Positions 5,956 through 12,539 of a DNA stretch of 12,539 nucleotides are shown in pieces. The notes under the pieces were generated by a model that searched no databases, had not been told where the DNA came from, and was given only the letters and a program-made list of their open reading frames with translations. A program made the position numbers and the translations under genes. Numbering within the stretch: the first letter of the stretch is position 1; the number at the start of each line of letters is the position of its first letter. Origin of the DNA: Clostridiales bacterium (GTDB taxonomy: Bacteria; Bacillota; Clostridia; Lutisporales; Lutisporaceae); contig JAAYKT010000295.1 of assembly GCA_012522255.1 (NCBI GenBank), forward strand, positions 1 through 12,539, given 5' to 3'.

Positions 5956-6849
5956 CTAATATGAACTGGCAACCTTTACTGTTCTGATATTCTCTATCTG
6001 GTTGAAAATCCCCCTTGCAATATCCGGCCTATTCATGCTGTAAAGATGTATTCCGTCAATGCCAAAGGAAAGCAAATCGATTATTTGTTCTGTGGCATAG
6101 GCTACCCCTGCATCTTTCAGGGCCTCAGGGTTGTATTCGTATTTATCCATTATGCGCCGGAATTTCAAAGGAATTGAAGCACCGCACAGTTTTGTAATTC
6201 TTTCTATCTGCTTTTTATTTATTACAGGCATAATACCTGCAGAAATGGGTATGTCAATACCCAATAGATCTACCTTTTCCTTAAAATTATAAAATAAATT
6301 GTTATCGAAAAACAATTGCGTTATGAGAAAATCCACTCCCGTATCAACTTTACATTTTAAATTATGCAAATCGGATATAATGTCAGAGTTTTCTATATGC
6401 CCTTCCGGATAACAGGCACCGGCTATGCAAAAATCATTTTTTTCTTTTATATAGTTAACCAGGTCTTTTGCATACCCAAAATCCCGTTTCGCCGTGAAAT
6501 CAAAACTTCCATCCTGAGGCAGGTCACCTCTTAATGCCAACACGTTATCCACATCGTATCCTTTCAATTCGCCTAATACCCGGTCTATATCGCTTTTTTT
6601 TGAGTTTATGCAAGTTAAATGCGCCAGAGCCTCTACATTATATTTGTTTTTAATCAAATTGGCTATCTCTATGGTGTGGGACTTGCTGCTTCCGCCTGCC
6701 CCATAAGTAACGCTTATAAAATCAGGTTTTAAATCGGACAAAGCGTCAATAGTATCCAATATTGTTTCCACGGGGGATTCGGGTTTTGGAGGAAAAATCT
6801 CCAAAGATATAACGGGTCGGCCATATTTAAATAATTCTTTTATTTTCAT
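5956..6849 (-). CDS. metF: methylenetetrahydrofolate reductase
   Basis: This 297-aa TIM-barrel flavoprotein reduces 5,10-methylene-THF to 5-methyl-THF, the methyl donor used by the adjacent MetH. Family features visible are SLEIFPPK with the catalytic-type Glu17, VTYGAGGSS (47-55), LRGD with Asp108, TQLFFDN with Gln178, AGIMPV (204-209) and the C-terminal HLYSMNR (268-274). Length matches E. coli MetF (296 aa), so it is the short form without a regulatory domain. The ATG at 6849 follows AGGAG at 6863-6859 with 9-nt spacing. It sits 21 nt after the UPF0280 gene and 27 nt before metH, clearly co-transcribed. It could also serve a Wood-Ljungdahl pathway, but its operon points to methionine synthesis. 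The physiological electron donor cannot be read from the sequence. Confidence 0.96.
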   Translation of the reverse strand: MKIKELFKYGRPVISLEIFPPKPESPVETILDTIDALSDLKPDFISVTYGAGGSSKSHTIEIANLIKNKYNVEALAHLTCINSKKSDIDRVLGELKGYDVDNVLALRGDLPQDGSFDFTAKRDFGYAKDLVNYIKEKNDFCIAGACYPEGHIENSDIISDLHNLKCKVDTGVDFLITQLFFDNNLFYNFKEKVDLLGIDIPISAGIMPVINKKQIERITKLCGASIPLKFRRIMDKYEYNPEALKDAGVAYATEQIIDLLSFGIDGIHLYSMNRPDIARGIFNQIENIRTVKVASSY

Positions 6850-6870
6850 TTTATTATTCTCCTTTTCAAA

Positions 6871-7593
6871 TTAAATTTTCGTTATATTTACCAGCCCATA
6901 GGCACCTATTCTGTCTCCGACTATTATTACTGCACCTTCCACACCTGCTATTGCCATGGCTGTATTCAAACCTCGTTCTATATCATCTGCGGACTTCACA
7001 ACATTTGCCGTAGCTGTCGCCGCTGCATCAGCTATAACGGCATCTTTTGAAAGCACCACCGCTGCATCTGCTTTGCCAAAACTGAGAGAGTGTCCGACGG
7101 TACCACTGGACGTACAGATACCGTATTCACCGGTATCATAGGGCACGGATATTCCTATCCTGTTTGAAAAAACAGAATTTCCCGCATAAATGGCTACTTT
7201 CCTTTGCTTTTTTGGTTTTATAAAAACATCCCCACCGTTTTCCACTATTACTTCATCGGTGTATTTCAGCAAGGATTTGCCTATATATTTGGATATAGCT
7301 CCCGCCACTGCCGCCATAGGCCCCACATTTGCAGAGTACCCGGCTTCACACATTTCCTTTATAATATACGTTGCACCCGGTCTTGGGCTGAGAGGCTTCA
7401 AAGATGTAAGAAATTCCGGGTACCTTTTTATATAACTGGTGATCTCGTGTCTGTATTTTGCAAGCAACATTTTTGCTTCTATCGTTAAATCATATTCTGC
7501 AGATATTTGAAGATCGGATTCTTCGATAGTCACATTGAATGTTTGAAGTTCCTCCGACCTCATATGATTCCTATAATCTCTGGCTTCAAACAC
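6871..7593 (-). CDS. UPF0280/COG2122 ApbE-like protein of homocysteine synthesis
   Basis: This 240-aa protein belongs to the UPF0280 family, distantly related to the ApbE flavin transferases. Visible blocks are PRPGATYIIKEM (70-81), ANVGPMAAVAGAI (88-100), VENGGDVFI (117-125) and GICTSSGTVGHSLSFGKADA (158-177), followed by ADAAATATAN. In Methanosarcina the homologue MA1715 was genetically linked to homocysteine formation together with a COG1900 protein and a ferredoxin-like partner, exactly the neighbours here. Its biochemical role is unsettled; flavinylation or a redox role is a guess. The start is GTG at 7593, overlapping the ferredoxin gene by 8 nt, with GAGG 7 nt upstream, so translation is likely coupled. 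A later ATG (Met11) lacks a good ribosome binding site. Confidence 0.88.
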   Translation of the reverse strand: MFEARDYRNHMRSEELQTFNVTIEESDLQISAEYDLTIEAKMLLAKYRHEITSYIKRYPEFLTSLKPLSPRPGATYIIKEMCEAGYSANVGPMAAVAGAISKYIGKSLLKYTDEVIVENGGDVFIKPKKQRKVAIYAGNSVFSNRIGISVPYDTGEYGICTSSGTVGHSLSFGKADAAVVLSKDAVIADAAATATANVVKSADDIERGLNTAMAIAGVEGAVIIVGDRIGAYGLVNITKI

Positions 7594-7792
7594 ACAACCA
7601 CCTCAATTCCACAGGAACATAAATAGCCCTTGTGGGGCAAACCCCCAAGCAGGATTCACAACCTATACAATTTTCTTTTTTTAAGTATATACAAAAATCG
7701 TTTTTATTTATTTTTAGCGCATTGCTTCTGCATGCGGATGTGCATACGCCACAATGTACACATTTCTTATCGTCTATTTGAACCTTACTCAT
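7586..7792 (-). CDS. 2[4Fe-4S] ferredoxin-like protein of homocysteine synthesis
   Basis: This 68-aa ferredoxin carries two complete CxxCxxCxxxC motifs: Cys11/14/17/21 and Cys42/45/48/52, the latter followed by Pro. They should ligate two low-potential [4Fe-4S] clusters. Two further cysteines (34 and 67) are extra. It lies between the COG1900 gene and the UPF0280 gene and overlaps the latter by 8 nt. This makes it the likely electron carrier for reductive sulfur incorporation into aspartate semialdehyde, as proposed for the methanogen protein MA1822. Unlike that protein it has no NIL domain; only the ferredoxin part is present. The ATG at 7792 has AAGGAG at 7806-7801, 8 nt upstream. Cytoplasmic. 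The family is certain; the pathway role is inferred from context. Confidence 0.93.
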   Translation of the reverse strand: MSKVQIDDKKCVHCGVCTSACRSNALKINKNDFCIYLKKENCIGCESCLGVCPTRAIYVPVELRWLCV

Positions 7793-7882
7793 TTCGTCAA
7801 CTCCTTATTTCTATTAATAATTACATAAACATGATATCCAAAACAATAATCCAAAAATTTATTGAAAAGATATAACCATGCT

Positions 7883-7930
7883 CCCCATTAGTGTCATTTC
7901 AAGTGTAAAGAGGTATCTTGACATATGGGG
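7883..7930. repeat. palindromic repeat copy inside the met operon
   Basis: CCCCAT (7883-7888) pairs with ATGGGG (7925-7930), and TGTCA pairs with TGACA just inside, forming a hairpin-prone 48-bp unit. The segment starting TGTCATT resembles the interspersed element near 3337-3506 (about 19 of 27 positions against its TGTCATTCTGAGCG-type end). There is no T-run after it on the minus strand, so it is not an obvious terminator. It fills most of the 163-nt gap between the COG1900 and ferredoxin genes. Confidence 0.5.
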
Positions 7931-7955
7931 ATGATGAAAACCTAATAACGTTCCT

Positions 7956-9092
7956 TTAATTTAACCCCTTTAATGCTGATACCCTCGGAAATTGCTTAAT
8001 AGGTTCCTGTAAAGTGAATTCACCTTTTTCTATCCATGATTTCAGCACCCGGGCAATAATTCGTGCTTTATACAAACTGGATAAAGGCGCTGTTTTTATA
8101 TCCTTACCCTCTATATTAACTTCGCCGCTTTGCAATTCTTCAAAACTGCATTTGGCAATGACAGGTTTACCTTTTTTGCTGTAATCAGTAATATACTGGT
8201 AAATATCTTTATTTCTCACTAACAAATGTTCCAGCATTTCTTCATCCAATACGGGTATTGGTATCCCCACCCCTACGTAAATAGAAGTGCCGTAACCCTC
8301 AAATACCCCCGGTTGAATGAATTCTGTACTCATCTTTTTCAAATCCCCGATAAGAGCCAGCGTTGCAGCCCCCGATAATGGCACACCGTTGTCACCTCTT
8401 GGTTTTTCGGTTACAAATTGGGTGCCCTGCCAAGAAACATAACCTACAGTTCCGCCTATAAAAATTTTAGTTCCAAGACCTATAGTTCGAAGGTATGGGT
8501 CATTTATCAAAGGGCTTAATTCTCCCGTTGTGGAATAATTGATATTCCCCATATGAGGCTGTAATACACCCATGTAGGTATAAAGCGCTTTTTCTGATGT
8601 ATTTGTCGCCGCCGCATAGTTTTGATAACAGTTCCTGGGGTTAAACATATAGGCTTCATTTATTTTGTCCAAGGTTATATAAGTGTCTATTTCCTTCCTT
8701 GGGTAGCAATCCGTACCTTTCCCAAAGGCATGCAGCCTAACCCTTTTGCCGTCAATCAAATCACATATGACATGAGCCCCGCCATACTCAGCTCCCAGAT
8801 CCGTTGAAACTTCGGTAGCCCCTATATATCCGTCAACTGCAGCCAGTCCTGCACATATATTAACGTTATTTAAACTGATCTTTTCCATTCTGATAGGTGG
8901 TTCCGAGTGTCCAAAATTTAGAAAAGCTCCTGTAGAGCACATAGGCCCAAAAGTTGCGGTTGTTACTACATCAACATATTCTGCGGTCTCCCGCATACCC
9001 ATTTCCCCGGCCATACCGAGAATTTCCTCCGCTGTAGCGACCACTGCATTACCCTTTTGGATTTTTTCATTGATTTCTTCAAAAGTCTTCAT
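7956..9092 (-). CDS. COG1900/DUF39 homocysteine biosynthesis protein
   Basis: This protein is 378 aa from the chosen start. The family (HcyBio, DUF39) is needed in methanogens and some anaerobic bacteria to turn aspartate semialdehyde and sulfide into homocysteine, bypassing O-acylhomoserine sulfhydrylation. Cys52 (FGPMCSTGAF) and Cys129 (GKGTDCYPRK) have the same spacing as the two conserved cysteines I recall as important in the archaeal protein. Glycine-rich segments lie around 204-224 and 262-277 (PGVFEGYGTSIYVGVG). The C-terminal CBS domains of the archaeal protein are absent. The start is the ATG at 9092, because AGGAG stands 8 nt before it; an in-frame ATG at 9128 has no ribosome binding site. 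It is the first gene of the SAM-I-riboswitch operon. The family is confident; the exact reaction is known only in outline. Confidence 0.92.
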   Translation of the reverse strand: MKTFEEINEKIQKGNAVVATAEEILGMAGEMGMRETAEYVDVVTTATFGPMCSTGAFLNFGHSEPPIRMEKISLNNVNICAGLAAVDGYIGATEVSTDLGAEYGGAHVICDLIDGKRVRLHAFGKGTDCYPRKEIDTYITLDKINEAYMFNPRNCYQNYAAATNTSEKALYTYMGVLQPHMGNINYSTTGELSPLINDPYLRTIGLGTKIFIGGTVGYVSWQGTQFVTEKPRGDNGVPLSGAATLALIGDLKKMSTEFIQPGVFEGYGTSIYVGVGIPIPVLDEEMLEHLLVRNKDIYQYITDYSKKGKPVIAKCSFEELQSGEVNIEGKDIKTAPLSSLYKARIIARVLKSWIEKGEFTLQEPIKQFPRVSALKGLN

Positions 9093-9100
9093 GAATTTCA

Positions 9101-9105
9101 CTCCT
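9101..9105 (-). promoter_or_regulatory. ribosome binding site fixing the COG1900 start
   Basis: AGGAG on the minus strand is 8 nt before the ATG at 9092. The longer frame beginning at 9128 would add 12 residues and include this site inside the coding region, with only an AT-rich leader upstream. The shorter start is therefore preferred. Confidence 0.85.
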
Positions 9106-9156
9106 ATTTTTCTAAATTTCCTTTGCATCCATTATGCAATATTTATTTTATACAAT

Positions 9157-9190
9157 AAAAAAACTGCTCTCCGATAAAGAAAAGCAGCTG
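9157..9190 (-). terminator. SAM-riboswitch-controlled terminator
   Basis: The stem CTGCTTTTC/GAGAGCAG (9187-9179 with 9171-9164) is followed by seven T's on the minus strand. Its 5' half overlaps TTTCTTTATC (9182-9173), which can pair over 10 bp with GATAAGGAAA (9230-9221). That segment includes the 3' strand of aptamer helix P1, so this is the expected antiterminator. SAM binding should favour termination. Confidence 0.93.
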
Positions 9191-9224
9191 TTTATTCACA
9201 AATATAAAAACGCTGTGCTATTTC

Positions 9225-9333
9225 CTTATCTTTCAGGATTAATGAATCCTGCAGGAATTGACACCGCTGCATTCGAATGAGAATGCCGGTTGTCGGGTTT
9301 CATTGGGCCAGTCCCTCCACCTCTCTGGATAAG
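9225..9333 (-). ncRNA. SAM-I (S-box) riboswitch aptamer
   Basis: P1 is CTTATC (9333-9328) with GATAAG (9230-9225). The S-box core follows in order: AGAGAGGTGGAGGGACTGGC, CCAATGAAACCCGACAACC, a P3 hairpin, the GGTGTCAATTCC block, a P4 hairpin (CAGGATTCATTAATCCTG) and TGAAAGATAAG. It binds S-adenosylmethionine and, with the downstream terminator, should switch off the five-gene methionine operon when SAM is plentiful. Confidence 0.98.
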
Positions 9334-9369
9334 CAAATTTACTATTCAATTTTCAAATCACTAAACTCA

Positions 9370-9398
9370 ATACTATAATAATAGTTTATCTTTGTCAA
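9370..9398 (-). promoter_or_regulatory. promoter of the riboswitch-methionine operon
   Basis: A perfect -35 TTGACA (9398-9393) is followed 17 nt later by TAGTAT (9375-9370), or 15 nt later by the better hexamer TATAGT (9377-9372). Transcription would start near 9364, about 30 nt before the aptamer. Confidence 0.75.
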
Positions 9399-9419
9399 AC
9401 AAAATTTATTAAAATTTTA

Positions 9420-9833
9420 TTATTTTTTTAATAGATCACGAATTTCTGTTAAAAGCACAATATCTTCGGCCGGTGCGGCAGGAGGAGCCTCTTCTTTGAC
9501 TTCCTCTTTTCTGTGAAAGCTGTTTATAAACTTAATAACCATAAAAATGACAAAAGCAATTAAAATAAAGTTAACAACATTTTGGATGAAGTTCCCATAA
9601 TATATTGCAGCTTCTACCGTATCCCCATCACCAGGTGTTATGATGTATTTTAAAAATGTAAAGTCGATTCCTCCGAATAACATCCCTATTATAGGCATTA
9701 CAATATCATTTACTAAAGATGTAACGATTGCTGTAAATGCACTCCCGATTATCACACCTACGGCTAAATCAATTACACTTCCCCGGGAAATAAATTCCTT
9801 GAATTCATTTAGAAAACCTTTTTTATTGCTCAC
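9420..9833 (-). CDS. mscL: large-conductance mechanosensitive channel MscL
   Basis: This 137-aa inner-membrane channel opens under membrane tension to release solutes on hypo-osmotic shock. It shows the MscL hallmark N-terminus: amphipathic helix FLNEFKEFISRGSVIDLAVG, TM1 at about 19-46 and a short extracellular loop (about 55-76). TM2 is at about 80-105, followed by a charged linker with a Pro/Ala stretch (117-121). A C-terminal bundle helix ends in LLTEIRDLLKK. Length is typical (E. coli 136 aa). The start is GTG at 9833, preceded by AAAGGAGG with 8-nt spacing. It stands alone between the arginine and methionine operons; no convincing promoter or terminator hairpin of its own can be seen, apart from a weak AT-only inverted repeat just after the stop. 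Confidence 0.97.
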   Translation of the reverse strand: MSNKKGFLNEFKEFISRGSVIDLAVGVIIGSAFTAIVTSLVNDIVMPIIGMLFGGIDFTFLKYIITPGDGDTVEAAIYYGNFIQNVVNFILIAFVIFMVIKFINSFHRKEEVKEEAPPAAPAEDIVLLTEIRDLLKK

Positions 9834-9977
9834 GGAAACACCCTCCTTTATTAACTTTGTAGCTTTTAGTTATGATGGTGAAATTTTTTATTACTATTCA
9901 CAGGATCAAAACACTAATTTTTCCCACTTTTCATAACTTTATCATACTAAGGAGGGAAACACAATCCATTTATATTT

Positions 9978-11264
9978 TTACACCCTTATGCCTATTTTTT
10001 CGTATATATCTTCCCCAAACGCTGGGTTAAAAGATTTAAATTCTCTTAGTGTCAACTCCTCCAATTCTTTTTTTACTTTAATGCAATGGTTTACAGCCAT
10101 ACCTACAGATTCATGTGCCTCTCTAAATGGCACGCCCTTTTTTACCAAATAATCCGCAGCATAAGTGGCATTAAGAAAACCACCCTTTAAGCTTTTTCTC
10201 ATATTATCCTTTTTAAAGGTGATAGTATCAAGCATAGGAATGAATACACCGATACAAGCCTTTACAGTATCTACCGCATCGAAAACAGCTTCCTTGTCTT
10301 CCTGCATATCTTTATTATAGGCCAAAGGAAGAGCCTTCATAACTGTAAGGATGGACATAAGATCGCCATAGACCCGTCCTGTTTTGCCCCTGATCAGCTC
10401 CGCCACGTCCGGATTCTTCTTTTGAGGCATTATGCTGCTTCCTGTACTCATGGAGTCATCCATCTCTATATACCCGAATTCATAGCTGTTCCATATTACC
10501 AATTCTTCGCAAAACCTGCTGAGATGCATCATAATTATAGAACAGCAGCTTATTAACTCTATTACAAAATCCCTGTCGGATACTGCATCCATGGAGTTTT
10601 TGGTAATTACCGCAAAACCCAATTCCCGTGCTACCATCTGTCTGTCCAAATTATAGGCAGTACCTGCCAATGCACCGCTGCCCAACGGCATCATATCCAT
10701 CCTCTTATTGCAATCACAGAGCCTGTCTATATCTCTTTCGAACATCTGATAATAGGCCAAAAGATGAAGCCCCAAGGTGACGGGCTGTGCCCTTTGCATA
10801 TGGGTATAGCCCGCCATTGTTACATTTTTATTTTCCTCGGCTTTATCCTTAAGTAAATAGTTTAACTTTTTTAAAAGTGATACCAATTCATACGTTTCTT
10901 CTTTTAGATAGATCCGCAAATCCAAAGCTACCTGATCATTACGGCTCCTGCCTGTGTGGAGCTTTTTTCCGGTCTGACCTATCCTATCAATTAGAAGCAT
11001 TTCTATATTCATATGAATATCCTCCGCCTCTTCTTTGAGCTCAACTTTGCCGGCTTCAATATCTTCCAATATCTCTTCAAGACCTTTTATAATTGCCTCT
11101 GATTCTTTTTTATCTATTATGCCCTGAACTCCCAACATCCTGACATGGGCAATACTCCCTCTGATATCCTGCTTATACATCCTGTAATCAAATTTTATTG
11201 AATTTTGAAAATTCTCTGCAAGCCGATTTGTACTTTTTTCAAACCTTCCGCCCCATAATTTCAT
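9978..11264 (-). CDS. argH: argininosuccinate lyase
   Basis: This enzyme cleaves argininosuccinate into arginine and fumarate, the last step of arginine synthesis (cytoplasmic homotetramer). Visible are the N-terminal KLWGGRFEK, the substrate-binding HTGRSRNDQ (103-111), YTHMQRAQP with His155, and the fumarase/lyase superfamily signature GSSIMPQKKNPD at 275-286 with the catalytic-loop serines 276/277. At 428 aa it is shorter than the usual roughly 455-465 aa. The chain stops at FGEDIYEKIGIRV and lacks the usual final tail with an RxSYGG-type end. I see no frameshift restoring it in the downstream 40 nt. The ATG overlaps the argG stop by 4 nt, indicating coupled translation. Activity is expected, since all active-site segments are intact. 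Confidence 0.96.
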   Translation of the reverse strand: MKLWGGRFEKSTNRLAENFQNSIKFDYRMYKQDIRGSIAHVRMLGVQGIIDKKESEAIIKGLEEILEDIEAGKVELKEEAEDIHMNIEMLLIDRIGQTGKKLHTGRSRNDQVALDLRIYLKEETYELVSLLKKLNYLLKDKAEENKNVTMAGYTHMQRAQPVTLGLHLLAYYQMFERDIDRLCDCNKRMDMMPLGSGALAGTAYNLDRQMVARELGFAVITKNSMDAVSDRDFVIELISCCSIIMMHLSRFCEELVIWNSYEFGYIEMDDSMSTGSSIMPQKKNPDVAELIRGKTGRVYGDLMSILTVMKALPLAYNKDMQEDKEAVFDAVDTVKACIGVFIPMLDTITFKKDNMRKSLKGGFLNATYAADYLVKKGVPFREAHESVGMAVNHCIKVKKELEELTLREFKSFNPAFGEDIYEKIGIRV

Positions 11265-12505
11265 ATAGCCCTTCTGCTCGTATTCTTGAGCATTTCCTCC
11301 ATGATTTTCTTCTTCATTATTGCCCTTACAGCCAAGGGCAATCCAAATAGGTTTATAAATCCCTCTGAGTCTTTTTGATTATACACTTCATCTTGACCAA
11401 ATGTTGCATACTCTTCGTTATAGAGTGAATATTCGGACTTAGATCCGGCATTGATACATGTTCCCTTATACAGTTTCAGCCTCACTGTCCCTGTCACATA
11501 TTCCTGAGTAATATCAACAAAAGCATCCAATGCATCCTTAAGCGGTGTGAACCATAGGCCATCGTAAACCAATTGTGCATATTTCTGCGCTGCCATCTCT
11601 TTAAACTGCATAGTATTTCTATCCAAAGTCAGATATTCTAATTCCTTGTGGGCTGCATACAGCAAAGTCCCGCCGGGCGTCTCATATACTCCTCTCGACT
11701 TCATCCCCACAAGCCTGTTCTCCACCATATCAGCTATCCCCACACCGTTTGCACCGCCGATTTTGTTTAGTTTTTCAAGGAGTGCCACCGGTTCGTAATA
11801 AACGCCGTCTATTGTCACCGGTACGCCGCTTTGAAATCCTATCTCCAAATAGCATGGGATATCAGGTGCCTCCTCCGGCGGTAGTGTCATCTGGTATAAA
11901 TCCGACGGGTGCTCCTTCCAGGGATCCTCCAAGTCTCCGCCTTCATGGCTTAAATGCCAAAGGTTCTTATCCATGCTGTAAGGCTTAGCTTTTGTAACGG
12001 GAATTGGTATTCCTCTTTTTTCAGCATAATCTATGGCATCTTCCCTGGATTTTATATCCCAAATCCTCCACGGTGCAATAATTTTTATATCCGGCCTCAT
12101 TGATTTTATAGAAAGTTCAAAACGAACTTGATCATTTCCTTTTCCTGTGCATCCATGGGCTATATAATTTGCCCCTTCTTTTTCAGCTGTTTCAACTAAT
12201 TTTTTTGCGATTAAAGGTCTTGCAAAAGAAGTACCCAAGAGGTATCTTCCTTCGTAAACAGCACCTGCCTTTAGTGTGGGAAAAATGTACCTTTCTACAA
12301 ATTCTTTTTTTACATCTTCCACATACACTTTTGAAGCTCCGCTGTTTAATGCTTTTGCCCTAAGTTCCTTGGGATCATCTCCCTGGCCTTCATCCACACA
12401 ACAAGCGATTACTTCAAAATCATAGTTTTCCTTAAGCCATGGAATAATAACTGATGTATCCAGGCCGCCGGAATAAGCCAAAACAACCTTTTCTTTTAAT
12501 GACAT
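11261..12505 (-). CDS. argG: argininosuccinate synthase
   Basis: This enzyme joins citrulline and aspartate with ATP hydrolysis to AMP to give argininosuccinate, the substrate of the ArgH encoded next. The N-terminal PP-loop AYSGGLDTS is at 10-18. Other family blocks are EGRYLLGTSFARPLIAKK (85-102), HGCTGKGNDQVRFE (117-130), the DLEDPW segment (191-196) and GANGVGIADMVENRLVGMKSRG (251-272). At 414 aa it is close to the usual 400-410. The ATG at 12505 has AAGGAG about 10 nt upstream. It is complete, and its only visible partner is argH, overlapping by 4 nt. Just upstream, TATAAT at 12538-12533 may be its -10 box, but the -35 region lies beyond the window, so regulation by ArgR cannot be judged. 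Confidence 0.98.
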   Translation of the reverse strand: MSLKEKVVLAYSGGLDTSVIIPWLKENYDFEVIACCVDEGQGDDPKELRAKALNSGASKVYVEDVKKEFVERYIFPTLKAGAVYEGRYLLGTSFARPLIAKKLVETAEKEGANYIAHGCTGKGNDQVRFELSIKSMRPDIKIIAPWRIWDIKSREDAIDYAEKRGIPIPVTKAKPYSMDKNLWHLSHEGGDLEDPWKEHPSDLYQMTLPPEEAPDIPCYLEIGFQSGVPVTIDGVYYEPVALLEKLNKIGGANGVGIADMVENRLVGMKSRGVYETPGGTLLYAAHKELEYLTLDRNTMQFKEMAAQKYAQLVYDGLWFTPLKDALDAFVDITQEYVTGTVRLKLYKGTCINAGSKSEYSLYNEEYATFGQDEVYNQKDSEGFINLFGLPLAVRAIMKKKIMEEMLKNTSRRAI

Positions 12506-12532
12506 GATAAATCGTCTCCTTATTCAAATATA

Positions 12533-12538
12533 ATTATA
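12533..12538 (-). promoter_or_regulatory. possible -10 box of argGH
   Basis: TATAAT on the minus strand, 28 nt before the argG ATG. It would give a leader of about 20 nt that includes the AAGGAG site. The -35 box is outside the window. Confidence 0.4.
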
Positions 12539-12539
12539 A

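Noticed and set aside
9093..9128. Longer start for the COG1900 gene at 9128
   Set aside because: There is no ribosome binding site before it, while the ATG at 9092 has AGGAG at 8 nt and matches the natural N-terminus of the family.
9836..9957. CCCTCCTT ... AAGGAGGG inverted pair around the mscL start region
   Set aside because: One copy is simply the mscL ribosome binding site. The other is 100 nt away with no further complementarity, so it is most likely chance.

Overview
This is a low-GC window from a bacterium, most likely an anaerobic Clostridia-type member of the Bacillota. The grounds are strong AGGAG-type ribosome binding sites, sigma-A-like promoters, a SAM-I riboswitch, CCA encoded in the tRNA gene, a cobalamin-dependent MetH without its reactivation domain, and the anaerobic-type homocysteine-forming gene set. 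Every gene I can support lies on the minus strand, so the window reads from right to left.

Right end (12539 to 9978): argG and argH, the last two steps of arginine synthesis, overlap by 4 nt as an operon. Next comes a stand-alone large-conductance mechanosensitive channel gene, mscL (9833 to 9420, GTG start).

Centre (9398 to 3559): a methionine operon. A sigma-A-like promoter leads into a textbook SAM-I riboswitch with antiterminator and terminator (9333 to 9157). It controls five genes in series: a COG1900/DUF39 homocysteine-biosynthesis protein, a small 2[4Fe-4S] ferredoxin, a UPF0280/COG2122 ApbE-like protein, 5,10-methylenetetrahydrofolate reductase (metF) and cobalamin-dependent methionine synthase (metH). 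The first three match the set known from methanogens to make homocysteine from aspartate semialdehyde and sulfide. The last two supply the methyl group and methylate homocysteine. Sulfide-to-methionine chemistry thus appears to be packed into one SAM-repressed transcript.

Left-centre (3558 to 2801): about 760 nt without a protein gene. The right part holds degenerate copies of an interspersed palindromic repeat. A further related copy sits inside the met operon at 7883 to 7930. The left part holds what looks like an independent structured non-coding RNA on the minus strand. It has a 5' hairpin, a perfect 17-bp closing stem around a 170-nt interior, and its own intrinsic terminator (3243 to 2971). 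I cannot assign it firmly to a family; the raiA class is my best guess.

Left end: a membrane-anchored HtrA/DegP-type serine protease (2800 to 1550), an unrecognised alpha-helical 293-aa protein (1255 to 374) with an AT-rich, inverted-repeat-rich leader, and a tRNA-Ser(GGA) gene with a clear promoter and terminator. The first 50 nt contain a tRNA T-arm-like fragment that I could not resolve.
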